DNA of 64,000 nucleotides from Streptomyces erythrochromogenes (GTDB lineage: Bacteria; Actinomycetota; Actinomycetes; Streptomycetales; Streptomycetaceae), in NCBI RefSeq assembly GCF_036170895.1, contig NZ_CP108036.1:124001-188000 (forward strand), given 5' to 3'. A program made the translations under genes and the position numbers. This document shows, in pieces, positions 8,336 through 17,939 of this stretch (the stretch's first letter is position 1; every line of letters starts with the position of its first letter). The notes under the pieces are model-generated. The model worked only from the letters and a program-made list of their open reading frames with translations. It made no database searches and was not told the DNA's origin.

Positions 8336-8898
8336 GCCGCGCCGGGTGGCGGGGCGGTGCGGACCTTCTCCAGGGCGGCCAGCAGGCGGCGGTAGGCCGC
8401 CTGTTCGGCGGCCACCGCCCGCCGCGCCTGTTCCAGGGCCGGGTGGCGGGGGTCCTGCCGCGCCTGCCCCTGCGCCTGCCCCTGCGCCTGTTCCTGTTTC
8501 TGGGCCTGTTCCTGTTTTCGGGCCTGGGCGGTGGCGGCCAGGCGCAGGGTTCTGGCCCGGCGTACCTCGCTCTCCGCTGCGAGGCAGGCCTGGTCAAGGA
8601 GGCGGTGGTCGAGGACTTCGGTGAAGGCGCGCCGGGCCAGGGTGTCGAGGCGGTCGAGGCCGGCGGCGCAGTGGTCGGGGTCGGGGGTGGCGCAGCCCTG
8701 GGCGAGGGCGGTGGAGAGGGCGTTCAGGGTGGCTGCGAGGCGCGGGTACTCCCAGGCCGGGGCGGTGTCGTCACGGCAGCCGGCGGTGAGGGCCGCGGCG
8801 GCGGCGAGGCAGACGGCCAGGGCCAGGCTGCGGACGGTTCTCGTCCGCGGACGCGTCCGCGTGCGGGTGCGGGTGCGGGCGGTGCGGTAAGCGGTCAC
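8320..8898 (-). CDS. Small Gln-rich lipoprotein
   Basis: About 192 residues. An Arg/Thr repeat n-region leads into a hydrophobic stretch and the lipobox LTAGC, so the protein should be a membrane-anchored lipoprotein. The mature part is helical. It has two Cys (QGCATPDPDHC) that could pair, then a coiled-coil-like segment rich in Gln/Ala (repeated KQEQAQ and GQAQ) and a final helix (RRAVAAEQAAYRRLLAALEKV). GTG 8898 gives a normal-length signal peptide; an ATG at 8961 in the same frame is also possible. Neither has a clear ribosome site. It lies just downstream of the PIG-L gene on the same strand. Function unknown. Confidence 0.6.
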   Translation of the reverse strand: MTAYRTARTRTRTRTRPRTRTVRSLALAVCLAAAAALTAGCRDDTAPAWEYPRLAATLNALSTALAQGCATPDPDHCAAGLDRLDTLARRAFTEVLDHRLLDQACLAAESEVRRARTLRLAATAQARKQEQAQKQEQAQGQAQGQARQDPRHPALEQARRAVAAEQAAYRRLLAALEKVRTAPPPGAATRPL

Positions 8899-8976
8899 GA
8901 AGGGCCCCGATCGCCGGTGGTCAGGACGGGGAGGGGCGGCCGGGGCGGCCGGGGTGGTCATCGTCGCCCGGGGTGT

Positions 8977-11126
8977 TCACCCGTGCCACCCGGAGCCCTG
9001 GCGGGCGGCCTGGGCGAGGGCGGTGGGTGCGACGGCCCGGTGCCACGGCACGGGCCCGCCGGACCCGCCGGGCCCGCCGGGAGTGGGGCTGGGGGTGGGT
9101 GTGGGTGTGGTGGTGAGGTGCAGGCCGGCGTCCAGGCCGAGGGCGGCGGCCAGGCCGGTGCCGTCGGGTGCGGTCACGGCGGCCGGGGCGCCGGTGTAGA
9201 GCATCTGGGACTCCGACCAGGCGGGCGCCCGGCCGGGGAGGGTGACGGCGGCCGTGCCGGTGGCGGCGCGGCCGGCGAGGAGGTGGCCGGCGGTGGCGAT
9301 GGCGCCGTAGCCGCCTTCGCCGCCGGCGTCGGCGGGCGGGGTGAAGCCGGGTGCGGCAGCGGTGGCGGTGGCCAGGGTGGTGGTGACGGTGCCGGCGGAG
9401 GGGCGGCGGAAGGAGAGGCGGACGCCGTCGTCCTGCGGTGTCGCGGAGAGCACGCCGGTGGTCGCGGGCAGGTTGGTGGGGAAGGGGCCGGCGAGCGGGG
9501 CGCCGGGGGCGGGCTGGGTCCAGGCCAGGACGGTGGTGTCGGTGGCCGCGTACACGTGGCGGCGTCCGGCGCTGTCGGTGGCGGTGACCGGGTCGCCCTG
9601 CAGGCCGGTGCCGCCCAGGGTCTGCCATGGGCCGAAGGCGGTGTCGGGGGCGGGCTGGGTGCGGGCGTGCAGGGTGCGCCGGGAGTCGCGTACGTAGACG
9701 GTGATGCGGCCGGTGGCGTCGGCGGTGGCGGTCGGTGCGCCGAGGGCGGTGGTGGCGGAGGTGTCGCCGGTGTCGGGGGTGCCGAGGCTCTGCCAGGGGC
9801 CGAAGTCGGCGCCGGGGGCGCTTTGGAGGGCGTAGACGGCCTCGCGCCGGTAGTCCTGGGGGGTGGTGCCCAGGGTGGTGCGGGTGGCGAGGACGGCGAT
9901 GCGGCCGTCGGGGAGGCGGGCGGTGGACGCGCCGGCGTCGATGGTGGTGCCGGGGGCGGTGGCGGGCAGGAAGCGGGGGCCCTGCCAGTCGGCGGCGGGG
10001 GTGGGGCGGGTCCAGTAGGCCATCTGGCCGTCGAGGGCGGCGAAGGCGTAGAGCCGGCCGGGGGTGCCTTGGGTCATCCAGGTGGTGCTCTCGCCGCGGC
10101 TGTAGCGGATGGTCTGGTTCCATCCGGCGCCGGTGGGCCGGGTCGCGGTCTTGCGGTCGCCGCAGCCGGCGGGGCTGCCGCACCAGTCCTGGTGGTCGCT
10201 CCAGGCGTAGGTCTTGAGGTAGCCGAGTTTCTCCTCGGCGGCCTTCGCGTCGAGGGTGGGGGCAGGGAGCTGTTGGGGTAGCTCACGTAGTTCTGGACCG
10301 AGAAGTGCGGGCGGTCGGCGGAGGCGGCGTAGCGTTCGGTGGCCGCCTGCACGAAGCGGGCCCCGTACATGTGGTCCTGGTGGTCGAGGAAGGCGCCGGC
10401 GGGCCGGGTGCGGCCGGGGGTGGGGTCCTGGGTGCGGATGGTGGTGGGTTTGTAGAGCGCGAAGACGTTCGCGATGGCCTGGACGGCCTGCTCCTTGGTG
10501 TAGGAGAAGGGGGAGGCGACGGGTGTGCCGGAGGCGAGCTGGGAGCCGAGGGCGGGGACCTTGCCGTCCCACAGGCCGCGCAGGCTGTCGGGGTTGTCGC
10601 CGGAGATGCTGCGGGCTTCGCGCATCTGCATCCACACCAGGTTGACCTCGGGGCGGGCGAGGAGGACGTCGACCTCGGCGCTGCCGCCGCCGGTGGTGGG
10701 TATGGAGGTGCGCTGCCAGGCGCTGGTGCGCCGGCCGGTGGCCATCTCGGCGTAGGCGGCGCGTATGCCGTTCTGGCGGGCTTCGGCGTAGGCGGCGTGG
10801 TCGGCGGGGCGGGTGGGGTCCTGCAGGTGGGGGCTGTGGGCTTCGTTCCTGCCGTCGGACTCGCCGGCGGTCAGGTAGACGGTGGTGACCTTGACGCCGG
10901 TGGATATGGAGCGACTCAGGTCGGGGTTCATGAAGAAGAGGTCGTCGTCGGGGTGCGCGACGACCTGGAGGACCGTGCCCTGGGTCACGCTGGGGCGCAG
11001 GGGGGCCTGGGGGGCTGCGGGGCGGGGGGCGGTGGTGTATCCGTAGGCCCAGGTGGTGATCCCGGCGGCGCCGGCGGTGAGTGCGGCGAGCAGGGCCGCG
11101 GTGCGGGTGCGGCTGGCCAGGGACAT
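8977..11126 (-). pseudogene. Secreted PIG-L deacetylase with lectin-like C domain, frameshifted
   Basis: The N-terminal half (from ATG 11126) has a signal peptide, then VLQVVAHPDDDLFFMNPDLS (the HPDD zinc motif), LTAGESDG, and HQDHMYGA (the second zinc ligand pair). These are hallmarks of PIG-L/LmbE N-acetyl-sugar deacetylases. After SYPNSSLP the frame is lost. The continuation (TLDAKAAEEKLGYLKTYAW, then five or six propeller-like repeats with GPWQSLGTP and GPWQTLGGT) is in another frame down to 8977. Adding one C to the five-base run at 10258-10262 restores one open frame of about 716 residues. Either a real null mutation, a phase switch or a sequence error is possible. The C domain looks like a sialidase/PLL-type beta-propeller that could bind sugars. 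Confidence 0.8.
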
Positions 11127-11599
11127 CTGCGGGCGCCTTGGGGGTCGGTCCGGTGCGGGTGTGCGCCGAAGGGCGGAGTCGGTGCCCCGATGGCTCCAGC
11201 ACTTCCGGAGACGACCGGGGCCGATTATGCCCCGCGTGTTTTCTGCTGACACACCATCAAGCGGCATATGGAAACAAACCAGTTGAATGCAACATATGGG
11301 CAGCTTGTCCATATTTGGCACTGGTTGGGTGGGAGGCGGGGTGGGGGCGGCGTGGTGTGCGTCACTCCCGGGGCGTTCCGGGCGGGCGGGGCGTGCGCGG
11401 GGGCCGCGGGACTGCGGGGGCGGTGTGCGGGGTTCCGGGTGGGAGGGTTTTCGCGGGCTTCTGCTGGGCTTTTACCGGGATTTGCGGGTTCCTGCGGGTT
11501 TCTTCTACGGGTGCTCGGCCGGGAGGGGGCGGAGGGCGGGCCGGCGGGTGGGGATGCGGTCGGGCGTGGCGGCGGTGAGGTCGCTCACACCGCCCGGGC

Positions 11600-12160
11600 C
11601 GGGGCGCGGTGGTTCGGGCCGGGCGGGCGCCGCGGTGACCGCCCCGGGGCGGGCGGCCAGCGCCGGCGGGCGGCCGCGGTAACGGTCCCGGGGCGGCAGA
11701 TCGGGCGCCGGCGGGCGGCCGCGGTGCCCCGCGTCCGGTCCCGGAGCGGGCGTCGCAGTGACGGTCCCGGGGCGGGCGGCCGCGGTGACGGTCCCGGGGC
11801 GGGCGGCCGCGGTGACGGTCCCGGGGCGCGGTGGTTCGGGCGGGCGGGCGGCCGCAGTGACAGTCCCGGGGCGGCGGACCGGGCGCCGGCGGGCGGCCGC
11901 GGTGACGGTCCCGGGGTGGGCGGGCGCCGACGGGCGTCGCACTGACGTCCCGGGGCGGGCGGGCCAGGCGCCGACGGGCGACCGCAGTGACAGTCCCAGG
12001 GCGGCGGACCGGGCGCCGGCGGGCGGCCGCGTTGCCCCGCGCCCGGTCCCGGGCGCACGGCCCGGGGCCGGGTGGCCGGCGCACGGCCCGGGGCCGGGTG
12101 GCCGGCGCACGGCCCGGGGCCGGGTGGCGGGCGGGCGTTGTGGCGGGCCCGCCGGAACGG
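11600..12160. repeat. GC-rich minisatellite region without genes
   Basis: Imperfect direct repeats built from GCGGCCGCGGTGACGGTCCC-type units (three near-identical copies around 11745-11830) and a 26-base unit containing GGCCCGGGGCCGGGTGGCCG, three copies at about 12056-12130. Open frames on all six frames here are low-complexity shadows. The wider stretch 11127-12878 holds no gene I can support. Confidence 0.6.
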
Positions 12161-12309
12161 TGCGTCCGCCGCGCGGTAGCCCGCCGGGGAGGCCGGTGCC
12201 GGTCCCGCGCGCCATGGGGCGCGGCGGGCGCGCTCCGTCCGCCGCAGCCGGGCTTCGGGCGGTGCGGTGACGCACCGGCAGGCGGGGAAGCCGATGCGCA
12301 GGTGGGCCG

Positions 12310-12350
12310 GCTCCGTCGGGGTGGCTGCCGGGGCAGCCGCCCGACGGAGC
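12310..12350. terminator. Imperfect hairpin in the intergenic region
   Basis: GCTCCGTCGGG (12310-12320) pairs with CCCGACGGAGC (12340-12350), and the inner GGCTGCC/GGCAGCC pair extends the stem. A run of nine or more G follows near 12377. It may end transcription of the binding-protein gene or be a relic. Confidence 0.4.
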
Positions 12351-12878
12351 ACTCGAAGCCTGCGTACCTGATTTGCGGGGGGGGGGCTCCGTGGAGCAGG
12401 ACGTGGCCCGGTGCCCGGCCGCCCGGCCGTGTCGGAGGCGGGGGCGCCCAGGGGCCGGGGCGAGGAAGGCTGCGGTGTCCGTCGCGTCCGGGCCTGTCGG
12501 CGGGGACGCACGTCGGCGTTCCGTGCGGCCGGGTGGCCGGCGGTCCGGTCGGGGGCCGGGCGCCGGTGCTTCGGATGCTCCGTCAGCAGGAGCCGCTCCC
12601 CCGGGTCGGCGGGGCCACCTCGCGGGCGTACGCGGCATCGGCTCCGCAGCCGGGACCGGGGGTGGGGCGATCCGCTGGACCGGCGCGGTGCGCCACACGC
12701 GCGAGCGGGGGCTGCCGGCCGGCGGGGGCGCCCGGCGCCCCGGCCCGGCCCGGCCCGCAGCGCCTCCCCGAACGGCGGTGGCAAGCCCGTGTGTTCATCC
12801 CGCCACGCGAGCGTGCGGACGTACGGGCGCTGCGGGGGGGCGGCGGGGGCCCTTTGCGGGTCCGCGCCGCCGCGGGTG

Positions 12879-13976
12879 CTACTTCAGGCCGGTCTCCTGG
12901 CATGCGGCCTTGAGGGCGTCGGTGCAGATCTCGTCGATGGTGTAGACGCCGTCGAGGACCACGGTGCTGCGGATGTTGTCGCGGGTCACCGACATGCCGG
13001 GGATGAGGACGGCCGGGATGCGCTTGGTGGTCGGGCTGCTGACCACCTGGTTGATGATCCCGTCGATCTTCTCGCCCTGGGCGAGGAGGACGGCGAGTTC
13101 GGCGGCGGCCTCGGCCTCGCGGGCGTAGGGCTTGTACACGGTCATGTACTGCTCGCCCGCCACGATGCGCCGCACGCCGGCGAGTTCGGCGTCCTGGCCG
13201 GTGACCGGGGGCAGCGGGGAGACGCCGGCGGCCTTGAGGGCGGAGATGATGCCGCCGGCCATGCCGTCGTTGGCGGAGTAGACGCCGACGACCTTGTCCT
13301 TGCCGAGCGCGGAGAGCGCGGCCGCCATGTTGGTGTTGGCGTTCTCCGGCTTCCACTCGACGGTGTCGTACTCCTTGCCGACGTTCACCTTGCCGTCCAG
13401 GACGGAGCGGGCACCGGTCTTGAAGCTGGCGGCGTTGGGGTCGGTGACCGCGCCGTTCATCATGACGATCTTGCCGTTGCGGGCCTTGTCGCCCAGGGCC
13501 TCCAGCAGGGCCTTGCCCTGGACGCGGCCGACGTCCTCGTTGTCGAAGGAGGTGTAGGCGTCGATCGGGCCCTCGGCCAGGCGGTCGTAGGCGACCACCG
13601 CTATGCCCGCCTCCTTGGCCTTCGTCACCGCGCCGGCGATGGCCTTGGAGTCCACCGCGTCGATGACCAGGACGTCCACCTTGTCCTTGATCATCGCGTC
13701 GGCCTGGGCGCTCTGTCTGACCGCGTCGCCCCCCGCGTTGGCGTAGAGCACCTTGCCCTTGCCGAGGGTCAGCAGGGCGACCTTCTTCTCCATCAGCGGC
13801 TTGTCGAACTTCTCGTACCGCGCGGTCTCGTTCTCGGGGAGCAGCAGGCCGATCCTGACCGCGCCGTCGCCGCCGCTGCCGGCGCTGCCGGCTTCGGTGG
13901 TGCCGCAGGCGGTGAGCGTGACGGCGAGCGCCGCGACGGCAAGAGCAACGGGGGCACGCCCCAGGTACGCGTTCAC
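12879..13976 (-). CDS. Orphan sugar ABC transporter substrate-binding lipoprotein (XylF-like)
   Basis: A 365-residue periplasmic-binding-protein-like I family member. The lipobox LTACG ends the signal peptide, so the mature protein is lipid-anchored outside the membrane. VRIGLLLPENETARYEKFDKP, DVLVIDAVDSKAIAGAVTKA, GIAVVAYDRL, GVYSANDGMAGGIISALK and PVTGQDAELAGVRRI are characteristic of XylF/ChvE monosaccharide-binding proteins. The start is GTG with GGGAGG upstream. No ATPase or permease gene is adjacent, so the transporter must be encoded elsewhere or the protein may serve as a sensor. Confidence 0.88.
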   Translation of the reverse strand: MNAYLGRAPVALAVAALAVTLTACGTTEAGSAGSGGDGAVRIGLLLPENETARYEKFDKPLMEKKVALLTLGKGKVLYANAGGDAVRQSAQADAMIKDKVDVLVIDAVDSKAIAGAVTKAKEAGIAVVAYDRLAEGPIDAYTSFDNEDVGRVQGKALLEALGDKARNGKIVMMNGAVTDPNAASFKTGARSVLDGKVNVGKEYDTVEWKPENANTNMAAALSALGKDKVVGVYSANDGMAGGIISALKAAGVSPLPPVTGQDAELAGVRRIVAGEQYMTVYKPYAREAEAAAELAVLLAQGEKIDGIINQVVSSPTTKRIPAVLIPGMSVTRDNIRSTVVLDGVYTIDEICTDALKAACQETGLK

Positions 13977-14250
13977 GAGGTGAGCCTCCCTGACGGGGCC
14001 GTATGTGTACGGCCGAGGTGGACGCAGTCAACGTGCCCGCACCGCTGCCGTCAAGAAGTGAATCCTTAACGAGATGGCAACGCTGTCATGGTGTTGCCCC
14101 ACCTGGTCCGGTCAGGGGTTTCCTCCGCCGGTGGGGGTCCGGCTGCTGGTGTGGCATCAACTCCTGAAGGGTGGGGGGTGGGTGGGTGTTCGAGATGTGG
14201 CGCGAGGGGTTTCAGAGCGGGGTTTCGGGCGGGGTTTCAGGGGCGGGGTT

Positions 14251-15705
14251 TCAGGGGGCGGTCGTGGCGCGGTGGGGGTCCTCGGCGGGCGGGGCGGCGG
14301 ACGCCGAGCGCAGGGCGAGGAGGTATCCGGCCTGGAAGCGGCTCTCGGCGCCCAGTTCGTCCATCAGCTCGGCGATGTGGCGCCGGCAGGTCCGCAGGGA
14401 CATGCCGAGCCGGCGGGCGATGAGCTCGTCCTTGGCGCCGCCGGCGAGCCGGCCGGCGATCGTGTCCTGGAGCTGGGCCGAGGTGGTCGCGGTGTAGGAG
14501 GCGGAGAAGGGCTCGGCCAGGCTCCAGGCGTTGGCGAAGACCGAGCACAGGAAGGCGACGGCGGAGGGTTCGCGCAGTACGACGGCCGCGTCGGGGTTGT
14601 CCCATACCGGGAGGAAAGCCGTGGCGCGGTCGAAGACCAGCATCTTGCCGAAGAGTTCGCCCAGGGTGCGGACCTCGGCGCCGGCGGCGCTGACGGCCTG
14701 TACGTACTCCTGGGTGCCCGGGCTGTAGCGGGCGGTGTGCTGGTAGAGGGTGTGCAGGCGCACTCCGCGGCCGAGCATCTCCAGGTCCCGCGGAAGCGCG
14801 CGCTCCAGGTAGCCGGGCGGGCGGCCGCCGCCGGGCTGGACGGTGAGGACCTCCTCGGTGCAGCGGGCCGCGGTGTCGGCGATGAGGAGCATGACGCGGT
14901 CGCGGGACTCGACCACCTCGACGGCGCCGGAGTCGGCGCCGCGGCGGTAGGTCTCCTCGTACAGGGGGATCAGCGAGCTGAGCCGGGCGCGGGTGCGTTC
15001 CAGGGTCTCCAGGCGGCGGCGCAGCCGGTTCTCCTCCGGCCCCACCAGTTCGGCGGCGGCGGTGTAGGGGCTGACGGCCCGCCACCGGGCGCGTGTGCCG
15101 TCGGGGTCGCGGGCCAGGAGGCGGTGGCGGACCAGTTCGGCGGCGGCGCGCTCGGTGTGTTCCTCGGCGAGGCCGAGTGCGGCGGCCAGGGCGGTGGTCG
15201 GCTGGGGGCCGCCCTCCAGCAGGCGGGTGTAGAGCCTGATCGCCGTCGGGCCGAGCTCCGCGGTGTCCGCCGGGGCCGGGGCCGGGTCGGGGGCCGGGTC
15301 GGGGTACGCCGGGGCCGGAGCGGGGTCCGGGTACGCAGCCGCAGCCTTGGCCTGGGCCGGGTCGGGGTACGCCGGGTCCGCAGCGGGGTCCGGGGCTGAA
15401 GCCGCATTCGAGTACGGGGGCGCAGCCGGGGCGGGGGCCGGGTCGGGGACCGCAGTCGGGGCCGGAGCTGGGTCCGGGTGCGGAGCCGCAGCCGTAGCCG
15501 GGTCGGGGTATGGGACCGCAGCCGGGTCGGGGTGCGGGTCCGCGACCGCAGCCGCGTTCGGGTCCGGGGCCGGGACCGCAGCCGGGGCCGGGTCGGGGTC
15601 GGGGTACGGATCCGAGTAGGGGGCCGCAGCCGGGTCGGGGGTCGGCGGGGGCGGTAACGCTCCCGGCACCTCTGCAGATGCCCCGGTATTTATGGTTCTG
15701 TCCAT
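14251..15705 (-). CDS. LuxR-family regulator with TrmB-like domain and Pro/Ala/Asp repeat
   Basis: About 484 residues. The first 150 are a low-complexity Pro/Ala/Asp repeat (PDPAPAP, YPDP units). Then comes a winged-helix region (GPTAIRLYTRLLEGG, TTALAAALGLAEEHTERAAAEL) like the TrmB-type domain of many Streptomyces regulators. A central sensory domain is followed by a C-terminal GerE helix-turn-helix (GGAKDELIARRLGMSLRTCR, then RHIAELMDELGAESRFQAGY). It should bind DNA as a transcription factor. ATG 15705 is chosen because GGAGGGG lies eight bases before it. It is divergent from the small secreted peptide at 15851 and may control it. Confidence 0.8.
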   Translation of the reverse strand: MDRTINTGASAEVPGALPPPPTPDPAAAPYSDPYPDPDPAPAAVPAPDPNAAAVADPHPDPAAVPYPDPATAAAPHPDPAPAPTAVPDPAPAPAAPPYSNAASAPDPAADPAYPDPAQAKAAAAYPDPAPAPAYPDPAPDPAPAPADTAELGPTAIRLYTRLLEGGPQPTTALAAALGLAEEHTERAAAELVRHRLLARDPDGTRARWRAVSPYTAAAELVGPEENRLRRRLETLERTRARLSSLIPLYEETYRRGADSGAVEVVESRDRVMLLIADTAARCTEEVLTVQPGGGRPPGYLERALPRDLEMLGRGVRLHTLYQHTARYSPGTQEYVQAVSAAGAEVRTLGELFGKMLVFDRATAFLPVWDNPDAAVVLREPSAVAFLCSVFANAWSLAEPFSASYTATTSAQLQDTIAGRLAGGAKDELIARRLGMSLRTCRRHIAELMDELGAESRFQAGYLLALRSASAAPPAEDPHRATTAP

Positions 15706-15850
15706 TTTTTGCACCCCTCCCTTTCGTGCCACGCACCTTGCTGAGGCCCGTGCCCGCTGGACCCCGAGTTCCGGGCCGGAGATTCTTGAGTCACCGGAAA
15801 GAAAGACCCGGCAGGAATCAGATCGGAATTCACTTTCTCAGGAGAACAGC
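15706..15850. promoter_or_regulatory. Divergent promoter region
   Basis: This 145-base gap separates the LuxR-type gene (minus) from the small secreted peptide gene (plus) and must hold both promoters. It is less GC-rich than its surroundings (for example near 15786-15836). I cannot assign -35/-10 elements with confidence. Confidence 0.4.
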
Positions 15851-16036
15851 ATGAAGTTCACTCGGTTCCTTTGCACGGCGGCGCTGGCCGTGGGTATTGC
15901 GGGCAGCATCGTTTCCGGCGGGGCGCCGGACTTCGGATCCGGTCCGGCTTCCGCACGGACCGCCGCCCCGTGCGACGGCCGTCCGGGGGACACCGAGTGG
16001 ACCAACCCCGCAAGCCACTGCCCTCCGGCCCTCTAG
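15851..16036 (+). CDS. Small secreted two-cysteine peptide
   Basis: A 61-residue protein with a signal peptide (KFTRFLCTAALAVGIAGSIV) and a short mature part, APCDGRPGDTEWTNPASHCP, whose two cysteines could form a disulfide. AGGAGAACAGC precedes the ATG, a good Shine-Dalgarno. The size, export signal and divergent regulator fit a secreted signalling or antimicrobial-like peptide, but function is unknown. Confidence 0.6.
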   Translation: MKFTRFLCTAALAVGIAGSIVSGGAPDFGSGPASARTAAPCDGRPGDTEWTNPASHCPPAL

Positions 16037-16092
16037 AGCCGATCGGGCGCCACCAGGTTCCACCCTCGCGCGAAAGTCACTGGAAGAACCCG

Positions 16093-16290
16093 ATGCCGAA
16101 CCCCCCTCCAGGCCGCAGGGAAGCCGGTCTTCCCTGGTGGCAGGCCCTCTCGCTGCTCTGCGCCGGATGCCTGGCCGTCCTGCTGCACCGGCGGATCACC
16201 GACCCCTCCCCCTCGCGGGCCCCCCGCCGCACCGGCGGCGGGAGCGCGCCGCACAACGACGCGGCCGCCCATCTCACCACTTCCTGGTGA
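16093..16290 (+). CDS. Possible small membrane protein
   Basis: A 65-residue frame with one hydrophobic segment (WWQALSLLCAGCLAVLLHR) and a Ser/Pro/Arg tail. GGAAG stands ahead of the ATG at a good distance. It follows the secreted peptide by 56 bases on the same strand. It may be real, but the short length and GC-rich context leave doubt. Confidence 0.35.
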   Translation: MPNPPPGRREAGLPWWQALSLLCAGCLAVLLHRRITDPSPSRAPRRTGGGSAPHNDAAAHLTTSW

Positions 16291-16637
16291 CGGAAAAACC
16301 CTTCCCCGCCCCCGATGGCCGAGAGCGCTTTCAGTAAATCAGCAATCCGGGGCGGGAGAGGAGTCGGCCGAATGGGTTCGGCCTGAAATAGGCCCGATCC
16401 TTTCCTTTCCGGCCATGGGCCGGCAGCGCCGGCCGCACGCCCCGGAAATCCTGTTCCGGTGGCACAGCATTCACAGTCCGGCATTCGCCTCACGGCCCGC
16501 TCCCGGACCGCCCACAGCCCACTCCGAGCCCACTTCGGGCCCACTCCGGCCACTCCGGGCCTGCGCGCGGCCTCTGGCGGCCCGCCGGCCCCTCACGACC
16601 ACCGAATGTCCGCTACATCCCTTTGAGGAGAAAAGAT

Positions 16638-17162
16638 ATGCGTATCAGCCGCAAGCGTGTCGCCGTCATGATCGTCAGCTCGGTCGCCGCCGCGGGGGTC
16701 CTGCTGCCCTCCGCCGCCTCCTACGCCGCCCCGGCGCCCGCCCCGGCCGCCCCGGCCGCCGCCTCGGGCGTCGCCCCGGGCGAGGCGGGCGCCCTCGCGG
16801 GGAGGGTCGACGTCGCCTCCGCGGTCCTCGACATCACCCAGAAGATCTTCAACATCGTCACCGAGGCCATCGAGCGCAAGCAGAACCGCTCCGGCTACGT
16901 GAAGTCCCTGATGGAGGGGGCCTTCTACGAGTCCGGCCAGCGCTACAACGTGATGGTCATCAACAATGCCAACCACTACACCCCCAACCTGCACGGCGTG
17001 GTCTACGACGCCAAGGTCAGCGGCATCCACGGCACCTACCGGGTACTGGTCTTCGAGTCGGGCCAGTTCACCAACCACGGCGACGGCGGCTGGATCAACT
17101 GGGCCTTCCGCGGCTGGTTCGACCGCGACGGCGGCCACGTGAACTTCCGCCGCTCCTGGTAA
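16638..17162 (+). CDS. Secreted paralogue 1, conserved FESGQFTN domain
   Basis: A 174-residue exported protein (signal peptide to about residue 33, cut at SYAAPA). An Ala/Pro linker and a helical region lead to a C-terminal beta-rich domain: YNVMVINNANHYTPNLHGV, then VFESGQFTNHGDGGWINWAF, RGWFDRDGGHV and the end FRRSW. The domain resembles small secreted actinobacterial proteins often labelled only 'stress protein'. GAGGAG precedes the ATG. The next gene is a clear paralogue in tandem, so the pair arose by duplication. No catalytic residues are obvious. Confidence 0.75.
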   Translation: MRISRKRVAVMIVSSVAAAGVLLPSAASYAAPAPAPAAPAAASGVAPGEAGALAGRVDVASAVLDITQKIFNIVTEAIERKQNRSGYVKSLMEGAFYESGQRYNVMVINNANHYTPNLHGVVYDAKVSGIHGTYRVLVFESGQFTNHGDGGWINWAFRGWFDRDGGHVNFRRSW

Positions 17163-17232
17163 TCCGCCACCCCCGGCCCCGCTCCCGACCCGGCCCCGCT
17201 CCCGCTCCGGCCCGCTCTCGGCCCCGGCCGCG

Positions 17233-17280
17233 GCCCCCGCTCGCCGCTCGCTGCTCGCTGCTCGCTGCTCGCTGCCGCGG
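17233..17280. repeat. Short CTCGCTG tandem repeat between paralogues
   Basis: About five copies of a 7-base unit (CTCGCTG, first one CTCGCCG) in the 231-base gap between the paired secreted genes. The rest of the gap is C-rich with no gene. Confidence 0.6.
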
Positions 17281-17393
17281 TCTCTGCCCCCCCTGCCCCC
17301 TGCGCCACTCCCCCGAGCCCGTCCCCACCCCGCCCCGTCCCCGTTCCCACCCCTGTCCCCATCCACGTCCCCGTAGAACAGGACTTCATCGCC

Positions 17394-17939
17394 ATGCGCC
17401 GCAACACCACGCTCGCCACGATCGCCCTGACCGCGCTCACCCTGACCGGGGCGGCCGCGCTCCCGGCCCAGGCCGCCGGGCAGCCCGCCCCGGCCCCCGC
17501 CGCCGTCTCCGCTCCCGCCTCCCCGGCCGTCTCCTCCCCCGCCGCGTCCGAACCCGACGCCGCGGCCGCCGCCGACAAGAGCGTGAGCGTCAACGTCTCC
17601 ATGGACCAGCTCGGCAGCGGCAAGGCCATCGCCGACGCCCTGCGCGGCATCAAGACCGACGACCGCGGCACCTTCGTGCAGGAAGCCATCGACAAGGCGT
17701 TCAAGGCCGCCGGCAGCCGGCACAACGTCATGCTGTTCAACCTCAGCCAGAACTACAACGACCAGTTCCAGGGCACCCGCGTCTACGCCAACGTCCAGTG
17801 GGGCAACATCCACTACGGCCTGTGGGTGTTCGAGTCCGGGCAGTTCACCAACCAGGGCGACGGCGGCTGGATCAACTGGGGCTTCGTCGGCTGGTACGAG
17901 CGCAACGGCGGCCACGTGAAGTTCAACCGCTCCTGGTAA
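17394..17939 (+). CDS. Secreted paralogue 2, conserved FESGQFTN domain
   Basis: A 181-residue exported protein. The signal peptide ends near PAQAAG. A Pro/Ala/Ser linker (35-65) precedes the same domain as the gene upstream: GSRHNVMLFNLSQNYNDQF, IHYGLWVFESGQFTNQGDGG, then WINWGFVGWYERNGGHVKF, ending FNRSW. The two mature domains share the order and nearly all aromatic positions, while the N-terminal halves differ. An AGGA lies ahead of the ATG. Function unknown. Confidence 0.75.
   Translation: MRRNTTLATIALTALTLTGAAALPAQAAGQPAPAPAAVSAPASPAVSSPAASEPDAAAAADKSVSVNVSMDQLGSGKAIADALRGIKTDDRGTFVQEAIDKAFKAAGSRHNVMLFNLSQNYNDQFQGTRVYANVQWGNIHYGLWVFESGQFTNQGDGGWINWGFVGWYERNGGHVKFNRSW

Noticed and set aside
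11505..12784. Overlapping long frames on both strands
   Set aside because: They are made by the GC-rich minisatellite; residues are almost only Pro, Arg, Ala and Gly.
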